A DNA stretch of 64,000 nucleotides from Brevibacillus porteri (GCF_003013475.1 NZ_PXZO01000017.1:186001-250000); one strand, 5' to 3'. Shown: positions 35,229-44,034, counted from the stretch's first letter. Made by a program: numbers and translations. The notes: generated from the sequence alone by a model not told the origin.

Positions 35229-36121
35229 ACGTTACCTCCAGCTTCTAGATTTCGTTCCAAACCACATAGGATGCCAAGCAGGATATCCGTACCCGACGAC
35301 GAGCCGATCCCGATGATTTTGTCTAAAGCAGGGACAAGCTCTTTCATGGAGCCGGACACCATGCATGAAAGTAAGTCATTTAGCGACTCTCTTACTTGTC
35401 CATGGGCTGCTTTTTTCAGCGTGATCGCACTGATTTCGTTCGTTAATACTTGGGACGTACGGACGATTTCATCGAAAAATGGGCATGACAAACAAGAGGA
35501 AATGTTTCGCATTTTGTATACACTGCACAATCCCACTAAAAAATCGTCACCTGAGGGCGTTAACCCCGGCCCCAGTCCGATAAGACTTATCGCATGCCGA
35601 GTAGCTGACTCTATGCGGTTGTTCGCCAGATCGTCGGAAAGCATGCCTGCACGCTGGATCAGCATACGGGACATCTCTTTCTCAAACGGACTGGCAGGGT
35701 GGGAGGACATTTTCATGCCCCCCGTCTTGCCGTATACGTCCACGTAGTTTTTCGTGAACGCCACATTTCTGCGCAATACATCTACGCCTTCTATGTCACA
35801 AGGATAGGAAGGAAGCTCACCTTCCCACTTTGTTGCTTGCTGAATCCATATTCGTAAATTCGCTCCGATAACGAGCGTGTTATTTTCGGTCATAACCGGA
35901 GCGTTAGTTGACAGCCCCAGCTCTGAAAAGCCTTTTCTATCAATGATGAGCGTGTTCGGTGCATTGTCTAGCTGATAGTTTCCAATGGTGTACAATTCCC
36001 CGTTTTCGCTGCATGTCAGATTAATCGTTCGCTCAAAAAAACTGTGTACGGTCCCGCTAAAGTTTGCTCGTGCCAAACGCTCAAGGAAACCGGCATCGCC
36101 AGATAACGCCTGGATGTACAT
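35210..36121 (-). CDS. allH: DUF2877 protein, YlbF/AllH-like subunit of carbamoyltransferase
   Basis: The 303-residue protein has the DUF2877 C-terminal block AISLIGLGPGLTPSGDDFLVGL and ends with GIGSSSGTDILLGILCGL. This family is the third member of the FdrA/AllG/AllH set. It is expected to join FdrA and DUF1116 in phosphorolysis of a carbamoyl compound. It overlaps fdrA and is 8 bases after the ankyrin-repeat gene, so all are in one transcript. The N-terminal half is less conserved and could confer specificity (inference). Confidence 0.85.
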   Translation of the reverse strand: MYIQALSGDAGFLERLARANFSGTVHSFFERTINLTCSENGELYTIGNYQLDNAPNTLIIDRKGFSELGLSTNAPVMTENNTLVIGANLRIWIQQATKWEGELPSYPCDIEGVDVLRRNVAFTKNYVDVYGKTGGMKMSSHPASPFEKEMSRMLIQRAGMLSDDLANNRIESATRHAISLIGLGPGLTPSGDDFLVGLCSVYKMRNISSCLSCPFFDEIVRTSQVLTNEISAITLKKAAHGQVRESLNDLLSCMVSGSMKELVPALDKIIGIGSSSGTDILLGILCGLERNLEAGGNVCLPKS

Positions 36122-36129
36122 GGGACGCT

Positions 36130-36738
36130 TTACTTTGCTCCTGCTTCGAGCAAGATTTTTTCGATCTCGGTGTAGCCTTTTCTTCTCGCAAGCTCAAGCG
36201 GTGTTACGCCGTATTTATCTACCATGTGTACATTGCAGCCATGCTCAATCAACAGCTTGATGATCGTTTGTTGCTTCTCACCGCCATCATTGAGGATGAT
36301 CGCTTCGATGAGTGGTGTCCAACCCACAAAGTTGGTATGGTTTACGTTGATGTCAGTCGTCGTTACGAGCTCACGTACGATGTCCACATGGCCTTTTTCG
36401 CACGCTGGTGTAATCCCTACTCCACCAAAACGAGTCAACAGCTCCAGGTTTGTTCCTGCCTTGATCATCATTTTGACAAGCTCCAGCTTGCCGTTGATGC
36501 ATCCGAACAAGAACGGGTTGAAGCATGTCTCATCCTGCAAATCTACATCTGCACCCGCCTCTACCAAAAACGATACCGCTTCCAATTTGTCGTTCATGGC
36601 AGCAGTCAGAATCGCTGTACGCTTTTGTCTGTTTCTTGCATTGATATCTACGCCCTGCTCCAAATGCTTTTTCAGTGCTTCGATATTCCCCTCAGCCGCT
36701 GCCTCGAGAAATGCTTGTACTACGCTTTTGTCTGTCAT
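36130..36738 (-). CDS. Cytoplasmic ankyrin-repeat protein heading the carbamoyltransferase operon
   Basis: The start at 36738 is chosen because GGAGGG lies six bases before the ATG; the frame is open further upstream without a ribosome site. The 202-residue protein consists almost entirely of five or six ankyrin repeats, for example ALKKHLEQGVDINARNRQKR and LLIEHGCNVHMVDKYGVTPL, without signal peptide or membrane segment. It is the first gene of the operon and is 8 bases from the DUF2877 gene. A cytoplasmic scaffold or regulatory subunit for the three-part carbamoyltransferase is a reasonable guess, but no function is known to me. Confidence 0.88.
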   Translation of the reverse strand: MTDKSVVQAFLEAAAEGNIEALKKHLEQGVDINARNRQKRTAILTAAMNDKLEAVSFLVEAGADVDLQDETCFNPFLFGCINGKLELVKMMIKAGTNLELLTRFGGVGITPACEKGHVDIVRELVTTTDINVNHTNFVGWTPLIEAIILNDGGEKQQTIIKLLIEHGCNVHMVDKYGVTPLELARRKGYTEIEKILLEAGAK

Positions 36739-36900
36739 AGTAAGCCCTCCATGATCTCGTGATTGAACAACCCGCCAAGATTGGCTCGGCGCTTGCTCTT
36801 TTAAAAAACAATTAGACAAGCCCTCGTACTTACATCATTATTTTAGACATGGTGAATGGAATCGTCATTGTGTATCGAAACTAAAAAAACTGAGGTTCAC

Positions 36901-36917
36901 TTGTGCACATTGCACAA
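36901..36917. promoter_or_regulatory. Palindromic candidate operator in the divergent pucR/ankyrin promoter region
   Basis: TTGTGCA and TGCACAA form a perfect 7-bp inverted repeat with a 3-base centre. It is 37 bases before the GTG of the PucR-type gene and about 160 bases from the divergent operon start, a position suitable for autoregulation or activation. Confidence 0.5.
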
Positions 36918-36953
36918 TTACAGGAATCCCTTTGTGGCAAAGGAGTGAACAGG

Positions 36954-38648
36954 GTGCTGACCATCAAGGATTTGCTTACCATTCAATCCATAGACGGCAT
37001 CAAAATCATCGCCGGAGAGCAAGGCATCAACAACATTATCTCCATCGTCAATATTATGGAAAACCCGGATGCTTTTGACTGGCTGTCTTCCAACGAACTG
37101 CTGCTCTCCACCGGGTATATTTTCAAGGACAATCCTGAATTACAAAATAAAATCATCAAAGAGCTGGCGGAAATCAACTGCTCCGGGCTCGTTATCAAGA
37201 TGCATCGCTATTTCGATCAAATCCCGCAAAACATGATTGATCATGCCAACAAGTACGGGCTGCCGCTCTTGGCCCTGCCTTTTGAATACACGTTGTCTAA
37301 AGTAATTGCCATTATTAACGAAAAAGCCTCTGGGCGTTATGATTTGTTGAACCGCAAAACATTGGACATGCATAACGCACTGTTTCGCATTGCGCTGGAA
37401 GGTGGCGGACTGGATCGCATTGCTTCCGAGCTGTCTGAGACGATCAACAACCCGATCCTTATTCTGGATCAGGACTGGCATTTGCTTCATTACACGGAAA
37501 TCTGGCACAATCCGATTCCGCTTGACTCCTGCCTGACCTTGATCAAAAACAGACCTGTTTTTACCCGTGACTTCACGGAGTCCGTCCCGAAAAATATTAG
37601 CCAGATCAAAAAGTCGATCAAGCGTATCTACCATGTAAAGGATGATGAGATTAAATGCAGGATTCTACCTGTTGCTGTGGCCAATCACATCTATGGATAC
37701 ATCGTCGTCTGGCAAACCATTTGGGAGCTAACTGAATTTGACTACATTGTGCTGGAACAGGCGTCCACCATCGTGGCGCTGGAGCGGATCAAGGCGAGGG
37801 AAATCGAGGAAGTGAAGCTGAAGATCAGACAAGACTTTTTCGATGATCTATTAACGGGAAAAATCACGTCGGCTGATTCCCTTCAAACGTTGTGCGATTT
37901 ACACGGGCTGCAATCGAGCTACATGTATTTTTGTATGGTTATTAATATCGAGCCGGTTGAGCTGGAAAATTTGGAGGATATAATCGATCGCAAGTACGAG
38001 CTGGATCGGATCGCCAAAAAATGCGTCGATCTCGTCTATGACCATTCGAGCAAAGCTCCTGGAGAAATCACCTGCTTTTATCGAAACAATCGGATCATCA
38101 TCCTTATCGGACAAAATGAGCAAAAACCCGTGGTGTCTGCAAGTGAAGCCAAACAATTCGCCAATGAGCTGTACAGCGCTCTCGTGGATAAAATCAAGAA
38201 AACCTTGTTCTTTATTGGGGTGGGACGTCAATATAAAAACATCGCTTCGCTTCATAAAAGCTTTTCCGAAGCACATGAAGCGATCCGCCTGATGCAGAAG
38301 TTCAACAGCAAGGGCGACGTCTCTCATTTCGATGATTACTCCGTCTATCATTTCCTGGATTCCAACATTAAGGACATTGAACTGGAAGACTTCTTTTTGA
38401 AGCGACTGGGGAAACTGTACGAGCATGATCAAGAGTTCGGCACGAGCCTCATGGTGACTTTGGACAATTACTTTCTGTACAATCAAAACGTCAGTGAAGC
38501 AGCCAAAGCGATGTTCATTCACCGCAATACGTTTATTTATCGAATCGAGAAGATCAAGGAGATTTTGAACATGGATTTGAAAAACTCGGAGGAACTGCTT
38601 CAAATCCAGCTGGCGCTCAAGATCGGCAAGCTTTTGCACAAGGAGTAA
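36954..38648 (+). CDS. PucR-family transcriptional regulator
   Basis: The start is GTG at 36954, behind AAAGGAG at 8 bases; the open frame runs 51 bases further upstream through the palindrome at 36901-36917. The 564-residue product has a PucR N-terminal domain (VLTIKDLLTIQSIDGIKIIA to about 125), a GGDEF-like/GAF-like middle, and the C-terminal PucR helix-turn-helix, LMVTLDNYFLYNQNVSEAAK then HRNTFIYRIEKIKEILN. PucR proteins activate purine catabolism genes in Bacillus. It is divergent from the seven-gene operon and is its likely regulator. The effector is unknown. Confidence 0.92.
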   Translation: MLTIKDLLTIQSIDGIKIIAGEQGINNIISIVNIMENPDAFDWLSSNELLLSTGYIFKDNPELQNKIIKELAEINCSGLVIKMHRYFDQIPQNMIDHANKYGLPLLALPFEYTLSKVIAIINEKASGRYDLLNRKTLDMHNALFRIALEGGGLDRIASELSETINNPILILDQDWHLLHYTEIWHNPIPLDSCLTLIKNRPVFTRDFTESVPKNISQIKKSIKRIYHVKDDEIKCRILPVAVANHIYGYIVVWQTIWELTEFDYIVLEQASTIVALERIKAREIEEVKLKIRQDFFDDLLTGKITSADSLQTLCDLHGLQSSYMYFCMVINIEPVELENLEDIIDRKYELDRIAKKCVDLVYDHSSKAPGEITCFYRNNRIIILIGQNEQKPVVSASEAKQFANELYSALVDKIKKTLFFIGVGRQYKNIASLHKSFSEAHEAIRLMQKFNSKGDVSHFDDYSVYHFLDSNIKDIELEDFFLKRLGKLYEHDQEFGTSLMVTLDNYFLYNQNVSEAAKAMFIHRNTFIYRIEKIKEILNMDLKNSEELLQIQLALKIGKLLHKE

Positions 38649-38669
38649 AGCTTGAAAGAGCTTGGTCAT

Positions 38670-38692
38670 CAGGCTGTAGTGGTCGGGAGGAA
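38670..38692. repeat. Solo copy of a 23-base motif shared with the palindromic element at 58081
   Basis: CAGGCTGTAGTGGTCGGGAGGAA matches 58081-58103 at 20 of 23 positions. The rest of 38649-38847 holds no gene I can support; GC-rich partial complementarity suggests a degraded copy of the same kind of repeat. Confidence 0.5.
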
Positions 38693-38847
38693 GGGGTGCC
38701 AGATGTTTTCCAGTCGCCTATATCCTCACTACGTTCGGGCGGTCTCCTTCCAAACATGTGACACACCTTCCCGTACAGCTGCTTGTTTGACCCGGTTTGG
38801 TCTACTCGTAAGAGTAGGGGCTTGTCGAAGATTTCGCTTAAAATACA

Positions 38848-38882
38848 AAAAGAGCCTCTTTGAAAGAGGCTCTTCCTTTTTA
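38848..38882. terminator. Bidirectional terminator between pucR and the PH-domain gene
   Basis: AGAGCCTCTT and AAGAGGCTCT form a 10-bp stem with a very short loop. T-rich and A-rich flanks serve both convergent genes. The minus-strand gene stop lies at its edge. Confidence 0.9.
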
Positions 38883-39494
38883 GTTTTGAATGTATTTTTC
38901 AAAGACTTTCCCAAAGTCTTTCACGACATACTTGTATCGGATGTCTTCCAGCCAATCGAAGGTGTATTGGTTGATGGACTTGAATTGTGAAGCTACGTCT
39001 GCTTGCTGGCCTGTTACGCGGCCCAGTGTGCTTTGGGCGACGTGGAGGCTTTCTTTTGCATGCTGGAGCGCAAATTCGTTATCGTGCATAATCGATGCGA
39101 TCTTCACAAGAGCTTTGTAGAGGTCTTTTAGCTCCTCCAAATGCTTTTTGTTGACATCGATCGAGTAGTGCTCATTGCCCATGGTGAACTTGATTTCTAC
39201 ATCCAAATCGACGGTTCCGGCTGTTTCCAGATACACGTCAGAGATCGGGTGTGTATGGTAGGAATAGCGGCGCAGCATGCGTTTTTTGCTGGTGGCACTC
39301 GTTCCATCCAGATGAACTAGCCCCAGATTGGTGAAGCAATACTCGTCGGACTTTGATTTGATCAAAAAATAAATTTTCTCATTGTCCTCGTGCATGATGT
39401 AATCATCAGCATCCACCTTGTCGTAATCTGCTGGTTTTACCACGATTCCCACATTGCTCAAGCCAAGCGCGTCTGCCGCAAGCTTTCCAAACAT
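38880..39494 (-). CDS. YvbH-like bacterial PH-domain protein
   Basis: The 204-residue protein starts MFGKLAADALGLSNVG and has a PH-like fold (about residues 15-130, with EKIYFLIKSKSDEYCFTNLG) then a helical C-terminal oligomerisation region. This matches the YvbH-type group of bacterial PH-domain proteins in Bacillota. The biochemical role is not established; ring-like oligomers have been described for bacterial PH proteins. No signal peptide. It is convergent with pucR and shares its terminator. Confidence 0.8.
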   Translation of the reverse strand: MFGKLAADALGLSNVGIVVKPADYDKVDADDYIMHEDNEKIYFLIKSKSDEYCFTNLGLVHLDGTSATSKKRMLRRYSYHTHPISDVYLETAGTVDLDVEIKFTMGNEHYSIDVNKKHLEELKDLYKALVKIASIMHDNEFALQHAKESLHVAQSTLGRVTGQQADVASQFKSINQYTFDWLEDIRYKYVVKDFGKVFEKYIQN

Positions 39495-39572
39495 AATGAA
39501 ACAGCTCCCCTCGATATGTACGGTCTAACCTTATCCATTTATACGTGCGTGGGGAGACTTAGTTGCAAACAA

Positions 39573-39920
39573 CTACTGCGCTTCACCCAGTTTTTTGAGG
39601 AGGCCTGCAAGAACATCAAAATCAAATTCTTTTCCGTTCCGTATTTTGATGGTCTTCCGGTCAGCATGATCAGACTTCTCAAAAAAGCCAGCTGGAGCAT
39701 CCAGATTCGCCGCTTGAAACAGCGTCACATGAATCCAATCCTTTGCCGGAAAATACACACATGTCTGCTTGCCCTGAATGGAATAAAAGGCTTGTTTATA
39801 CTTCACCTGCTCTTCTACATTCGGGATATTTTCATGGATGAGCTGGCGAATCCGATTGCAAACTTCTACCTGAGATTCATTGGTTATGTTTTGGATATAA
39901 TCCGTTACTTGCTGATTCAT
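39573..39920 (-). CDS. DUF1801-family small protein
   Basis: The start at 39920 has GGAGG seven bases upstream; the frame is open much further but without a site. The 115-residue protein contains IHENIPNVEEQVKYKQAFYS, then GKQTCVYFPAKDWIHVTLFQ, typical of DUF1801/YdhG-like alpha-beta proteins. Function unknown; relatives resemble frataxin in fold. It lies 37 bases downstream of the nitroreductase gene on the same strand. Confidence 0.85.
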   Translation of the reverse strand: MNQQVTDYIQNITNESQVEVCNRIRQLIHENIPNVEEQVKYKQAFYSIQGKQTCVYFPAKDWIHVTLFQAANLDAPAGFFEKSDHADRKTIKIRNGKEFDFDVLAGLLKKLGEAQ

Positions 39921-39957
39921 GAATAGTCCTCCGCTTCCCAAAAGTGATGGTGCTTGA

Positions 39958-40515
39958 TTACAGCCAGGTCGTCTTTTCTTCCGCCGCCACCCGACTCGTC
40001 TCAGGCGCATCTGCCTCGGGATAACCAATGAACAGCGTGCCCACGACCTTTTTATTTTCAGGCGATCCGAGGAATTGCAGCAAGCGCTCGTCGCGAACCA
40101 AGCCGACTCCTCTTGTGCGCCATACCATGCCAAGTCCGAGTTCCTTCGCTGCCAGCCACATGGAGTGAATCGCGCAGCAAACCGCGTACTCATTATCCTC
40201 TGAAGATGCTTCATCTCCTAGGATCACATCAGCAGTCGCGACAATGACGAGCGGTGTTTTTTCCAGGACGGCCAAGGAATCCTGCACGAGATTCGGCTTG
40301 GTCGGAAAACGCTCCAGCAAAAATTCCTTCGCGATTTCCTCGAACCGCAGCTTTGCTTCTCCTCTGATCACGTAAAAATGCCACGGCTGACGCAAGCGGT
40401 CATTCGGCGCTAACACTGCGCAATCTAGCAGCGCTTGGATTTTTTCTGTTTCTACTTCTTTTGGAATATAGTTACGCACGGCTCTTCTGCTTTTGAGTGC
40501 CTCTAGTACGGACAT
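39958..40515 (-). CDS. Nitroreductase-family flavin oxidoreductase
   Basis: The start at 40515 has GAGGAGG eight bases upstream. The 185-residue protein has SVLEALKSRRAVRNYIPKEV at the N terminus (FMN phosphate contact Arg-Arg/Ser-Arg) and GMVWRTRGVGLV near 120, standard for small FMN nitroreductases such as YdjA/TdsD-like enzymes. It would reduce quinones or nitro compounds with NAD(P)H. True substrate unknown. Confidence 0.9.
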   Translation of the reverse strand: MSVLEALKSRRAVRNYIPKEVETEKIQALLDCAVLAPNDRLRQPWHFYVIRGEAKLRFEEIAKEFLLERFPTKPNLVQDSLAVLEKTPLVIVATADVILGDEASSEDNEYAVCCAIHSMWLAAKELGLGMVWRTRGVGLVRDERLLQFLGSPENKKVVGTLFIGYPEADAPETSRVAAEEKTTWL

Positions 40516-40596
40516 ATTGGTTCCTCCTCGGGTGTACCATTTTCTTACTGATCCCACTCATTATATAAGAGCTTGTCATGATCGTATAGGTATCCA

Positions 40597-40857
40597 TCAA
40601 CGGGAATGAATCGCCAAATGTGCTTGGTGTTCATCTTCTTTCGCCACGTAGATGTCATACTGCTTATGGTCTTGTTCTTGGGGCAACATCCCCATGTCTC
40701 CCCCTAAATGACGAACTGCTTGAGAGTGACTGCGTGTCCGAAAACGAATGCCATGAGCACTTAGCTTGTTTACCACGCGGATGTATTCTACATGACCAAA
40801 CGCGGTGTGTATCAAGCACTTGTACTTGGAAAAAAGGGTGAAAAAAAAGTCTATCAT
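40597..40857 (-). CDS. Small unrecognised protein, possibly DUF2007-like
   Basis: The 86-residue protein has an N-terminal hydrophobic and basic stretch (MIDFFFTLFSKYKCLIH) followed by VNKLSAHGIRFRTRSHSQ and an acidic end rich in His/Glu. The pattern, in which a short alpha-beta segment senses left-right identity in a YVAKEDEHQAH tail, vaguely resembles DUF2007 regulator-like proteins, but I cannot name it. It is divergent from the Rid gene with 67 bases between starts. Confidence that it is a real gene is moderate. Confidence 0.5.
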   Translation of the reverse strand: MIDFFFTLFSKYKCLIHTAFGHVEYIRVVNKLSAHGIRFRTRSHSQAVRHLGGDMGMLPQEQDHKQYDIYVAKEDEHQAHLAIHSR

Positions 40858-40924
40858 CCGCTCCACTCGCCTTCCTTTTTGTAGTATATTCCAATTATTG
40901 CGGAAAAGAGAGGGGCTTTCTACT

Positions 40925-41305
40925 ATGAATCGAAAGAAAGTATTCACAGGTTCACCTTGGGAACCGGTTGTAGGCTATTGTCGCGCAATCCGAATCGGCG
41001 ACCGGATTGAAGTGGCTGGCACAACCGCCATGAAGGACGGGGAAGTCGTTGGTGTGGGCGATGCCTATGAACAAACGCGGTTCATCCTGGAGACGATTGA
41101 GAAAGCATTGCGAGAATTAGATGCCGATTTGTCTCATGTGGTCAGAACACGAATGTTTGTAACGGATATCAGCAAGTGGGAAGAGATCGGAAAAGCACAC
41201 GGGGAGTTTTTCCGCGAGATTCAGCCTGTCGCTACGATGGTTGAGGTCAAGGCATTGATTGACCCGCGTCTGCTCGTTGAAATTGAAGTGGAAGCCATTA
41301 TTTAG
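40925..41305 (+). CDS. Rid/YjgF-family protein
   Basis: The 126-residue protein has RIEVAGTTAMKDGEVVGVGD and QTRFILETIEKALRELDADL, then RTRMFVTDISKWEEIG, matching the RidA/YjgF superfamily. The RidA subgroup hydrolyses reactive enamine/imine intermediates and depends on an active-site Arg (here likely in VVRTRMFV). It lacks the usual RidA end (RxxV...E with VEIEAVA), ending VEIEVEAII, which is close. A strong terminator follows, so it is monocistronic. Confidence 0.88.
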   Translation: MNRKKVFTGSPWEPVVGYCRAIRIGDRIEVAGTTAMKDGEVVGVGDAYEQTRFILETIEKALRELDADLSHVVRTRMFVTDISKWEEIGKAHGEFFREIQPVATMVEVKALIDPRLLVEIEVEAII

Positions 41306-41322
41306 CATGCTGGTTAGTTGGA

Positions 41323-41360
41323 AGCGGACCGACGACTTTTCCTGTCGATCCGCTTTTTGC
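41323..41360 (+). terminator. Terminator after the Rid-family gene
   Basis: AGCGGA with inner GAC pairs with GTC and TCCGCT; TTTTTGC follows. It lies 20 bases beyond the stop, between convergent genes. Confidence 0.8.
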
Positions 41361-41365
41361 TTTTT

Positions 41366-43891
41366 CTACGATTGTGCAAGCTCCTCAGGAATATCAAGAC
41401 CTGCCTTTTCCGCTTCTTCGATGTGCTTTTTCACCAGGAGCTCGTCCGTAAATTGTTCTTCATTCCGGTAAATCCTTGCCAGTTCGAGATGCGCATGCGG
41501 GTAGTTTCTTTCCAAAGCAGCGTGAAAATAAGTGATAGCGGCGTCGATATTTTTGGCTGTACCGTAGCCATTATAGTAGAAGATCCCCAAATTATAGGCA
41601 CTGATATCGCCGCCTACTTCGTAATCTTGGTGATAATAATGCAGCGCCTTTTCGTAGTTTGCTTTTGAATCGTGAAGATAGCCAAGCCAACCATAAACCG
41701 GCGAGCCCAATAACTCCCCCTGCTCATAATGCCAGAGGGCCTTGTCCAAATCTTGCGGCACCAGTTCTCCGTCATAATAGATGGCCCCCAAATTGTTGTG
41801 AGCCAGCGCATGACCATGTTCTGCCGCCTTGCCCATCCAGTACATTGCCTGATCGGCATCAGCTTCCGTGCCTACCCCGTGTCGATAGCAACAGCCTAAT
41901 CCATTCATAGCATGGTGGTTGCCTGCCGCAGCCCCTAATTCATACCAGTAAAAAGCTTTATCAGCATCCTCGAAGCCTTCTAGACTGTAATACATATGCG
42001 CTAGGTTGTTCATGGATGGGGCATAGCCCTTTTTAGCAGCAAGCGTATCGTACAGAATGGCTTTCTCATAATCACCTGCTTCATACGCTTCCATGCCAAG
42101 ATTGTACAACGTTTCTACTGGCGTGTACTGATCTACACTGTCAACATCCGATTGCTCCCCTTTGGCATAGGCCAGCAGTCGCTTGCGAACCTCAGCATCA
42201 AAATAATAGCTGGAATAACGATCTTCTACATCCTCCAGAACGAGCGTTTTCTCTGCCCTCGACAGCCCGTACTCGCTTACTACATAAACGTCGTGACCCT
42301 TGAAGGCATAAGCAAAACCCCCGACAAATGCCTTTTTCACCACCAAATCGAATTCAAAATCACTCCATCGCTTTTCCGGCGATAAGGCAATGCTCCATAA
42401 TCCATTTTTCTTCAAAGCATACGCATCCTGATGCAGCCGAAAAATATTCTCATAATCGTCTAAGGGGAATAACCATGCTGGCTGATCGGCATCTCCATAA
42501 AAAACGCCTAGCTTTCCATCTTTTTTGGCCAGCACCTGATTGCCCTGCCTTGTCTCCGTATAAACCTGCAAATCAATCAGTTCATCGTATTCATACGGCA
42601 ACAGAAGGCTCTCCTGCTGCTTGCCATAAGCGGCGTACCTCTTTCCCTTGCGTAGAACAAGTAGATTCGGAAAATGGGTTTGCCGATTCAATTTATCGAA
42701 GCCGGATGCGCCGACAGCGCCGTCTCTTTTGTACAAGGTGCTATGACGTGCATCCTTGTGTGGTTTGACGAGGATAAGCCCTTCGTCGATCTGTTCCACC
42801 GCCGCCAGAGGGAATTCCCCGATGTATTTCCAATATTCGTTAAAGATTTTCTGATTTTTCCTGCCCTTAACCGCTGTATGGTAAAATCCGTCCCCGCACT
42901 TGAAAGCTTCTTCATGCTCAAAATCTATCGTTACAAAACCAGCTTCCCCCAGCACGCCCCATTTTCCGTCTTTCTTTGCCGTATAAAATCGTTGGTAATC
43001 GAGCGGTTCCAATTCTTCATAGTCGGTAGGGACAATTGTTTTGCCTTCCAGATTGATCAGACCATATCGATCGTTTCGTTTGACAATGGCACCAGCAGAG
43101 CCGTATTCAAAATCGTAGGCATCCTCCCACTCCAATGGAATGACAATTCTCCCGGATTTATGTACATAGCCGTATTTACCATCTCGGGCGACCACAGCGA
43201 GATCTTCAGAAGCGAAATCGTAAAAGGCATCGAACTGAGGAGCGAGCAATACGTTTCCCTCTGCGTCTTTTAGACCAAGCAAGCCAGCTTCCTCAAAAAT
43301 CTCCACGTCGGAATGCTCTTCATAAGGCTGCCAGATGTGTCCCCAGCCGTATTGGTAGTCCTCATAATTGAGCAGCTCGGAAAAAGAACGAAAGCCTGGG
43401 TTCACGTCCATCAATTCGGAGTAGTTCATCAATGAGATGTCATCGTTGTCCATTGCCTTTGTCATGATCTCGTTGTTATGGGCAATATTGGCGCGCAAAA
43501 TTTCCGCCTGCTCGTCATGAGGGATGTCATCCATATTGAATACATCCCAGGCATCGATGTGAAAATACGGAAGCGTTCGTTTTTCCAGATAGCTCAGAAG
43601 CTGATTCCTCGCATATAAAAATGCTTCTTTGTTACGGATTAGCCCTTCCTGTCTCTCCAGAAAATCGTAGAATCGCTTCACGTTTTCGATGCCTGTCTGC
43701 GCGTCGTAATAGAGTCCGGAATTGTCCGGCTCGGTATGGTTGTTGTAATTGTTTCCGGCGATTGAACCACCTTCTATGAAGAGCGGCTGCAAGAGTAGTG
43801 GGACCTCATAGCCCCATTCCACCATCATCGTGTCGTTGTCTTGCGCTTGAGAGGGCTCACTGACGTTATATACATAGACTCTGTGTGACAT
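41366..43891 (-). CDS. Large WG-repeat and Sel1-repeat protein
   Basis: The start at 43891 is behind GGGAGAG; an upstream ATG has no site. The product of about 841 residues has an N-terminal region (1-165) with a possible nucleotide-like or interaction fold, then WG-type beta repeats (about 190-560; KYGYVHKSGRIVIPLEWEDA, NDRYGLINLEGKTIVPTDYE), and Sel1-like alpha repeats (about 590-841; AYEAGDYEKAILYDTLAAKK, AMNGLGCCYRHGVGTEADAD). No signal peptide. WG and Sel1 repeats mediate protein contacts. Specific function unknown. It lies alone between a convergent Rid gene and the PIG-L operon. Confidence 0.88.
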   Translation of the reverse strand: MSHRVYVYNVSEPSQAQDNDTMMVEWGYEVPLLLQPLFIEGGSIAGNNYNNHTEPDNSGLYYDAQTGIENVKRFYDFLERQEGLIRNKEAFLYARNQLLSYLEKRTLPYFHIDAWDVFNMDDIPHDEQAEILRANIAHNNEIMTKAMDNDDISLMNYSELMDVNPGFRSFSELLNYEDYQYGWGHIWQPYEEHSDVEIFEEAGLLGLKDAEGNVLLAPQFDAFYDFASEDLAVVARDGKYGYVHKSGRIVIPLEWEDAYDFEYGSAGAIVKRNDRYGLINLEGKTIVPTDYEELEPLDYQRFYTAKKDGKWGVLGEAGFVTIDFEHEEAFKCGDGFYHTAVKGRKNQKIFNEYWKYIGEFPLAAVEQIDEGLILVKPHKDARHSTLYKRDGAVGASGFDKLNRQTHFPNLLVLRKGKRYAAYGKQQESLLLPYEYDELIDLQVYTETRQGNQVLAKKDGKLGVFYGDADQPAWLFPLDDYENIFRLHQDAYALKKNGLWSIALSPEKRWSDFEFDLVVKKAFVGGFAYAFKGHDVYVVSEYGLSRAEKTLVLEDVEDRYSSYYFDAEVRKRLLAYAKGEQSDVDSVDQYTPVETLYNLGMEAYEAGDYEKAILYDTLAAKKGYAPSMNNLAHMYYSLEGFEDADKAFYWYELGAAAGNHHAMNGLGCCYRHGVGTEADADQAMYWMGKAAEHGHALAHNNLGAIYYDGELVPQDLDKALWHYEQGELLGSPVYGWLGYLHDSKANYEKALHYYHQDYEVGGDISAYNLGIFYYNGYGTAKNIDAAITYFHAALERNYPHAHLELARIYRNEEQFTDELLVKKHIEEAEKAGLDIPEELAQS

Positions 43892-43982
43892 GTCTTCTCT
43901 CCCTTTGATTTCCAATTGCACTTGATCACATTGTAAGCAAATCTAGCAGGGCAAAACAATCCGACTGATGTTCTATCCAACG

Positions 43983-44022
43983 AAAAAGGCTGACAAGCAA
44001 AAATCATGCTGGTCAGCCCTTT
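43983..44022 (-). terminator. Terminator of the PIG-L/ABC operon
   Basis: GGCTGAC and GTCAGCC form a 7-bp stem with further partial pairing; on the minus strand TTTTTC follows. It lies 13 bases beyond the small PIG-L stop. Confidence 0.85.
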
Positions 44023-44034
44023 CTACTTTTTAGA

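Noticed and set aside
36954-38648. Upstream start of pucR at 36903
   Set aside because: The frame is open, but the GTG at 36954 has AAAGGAG at 8 bases and the upstream extension would be read through the palindrome at 36901-36917.
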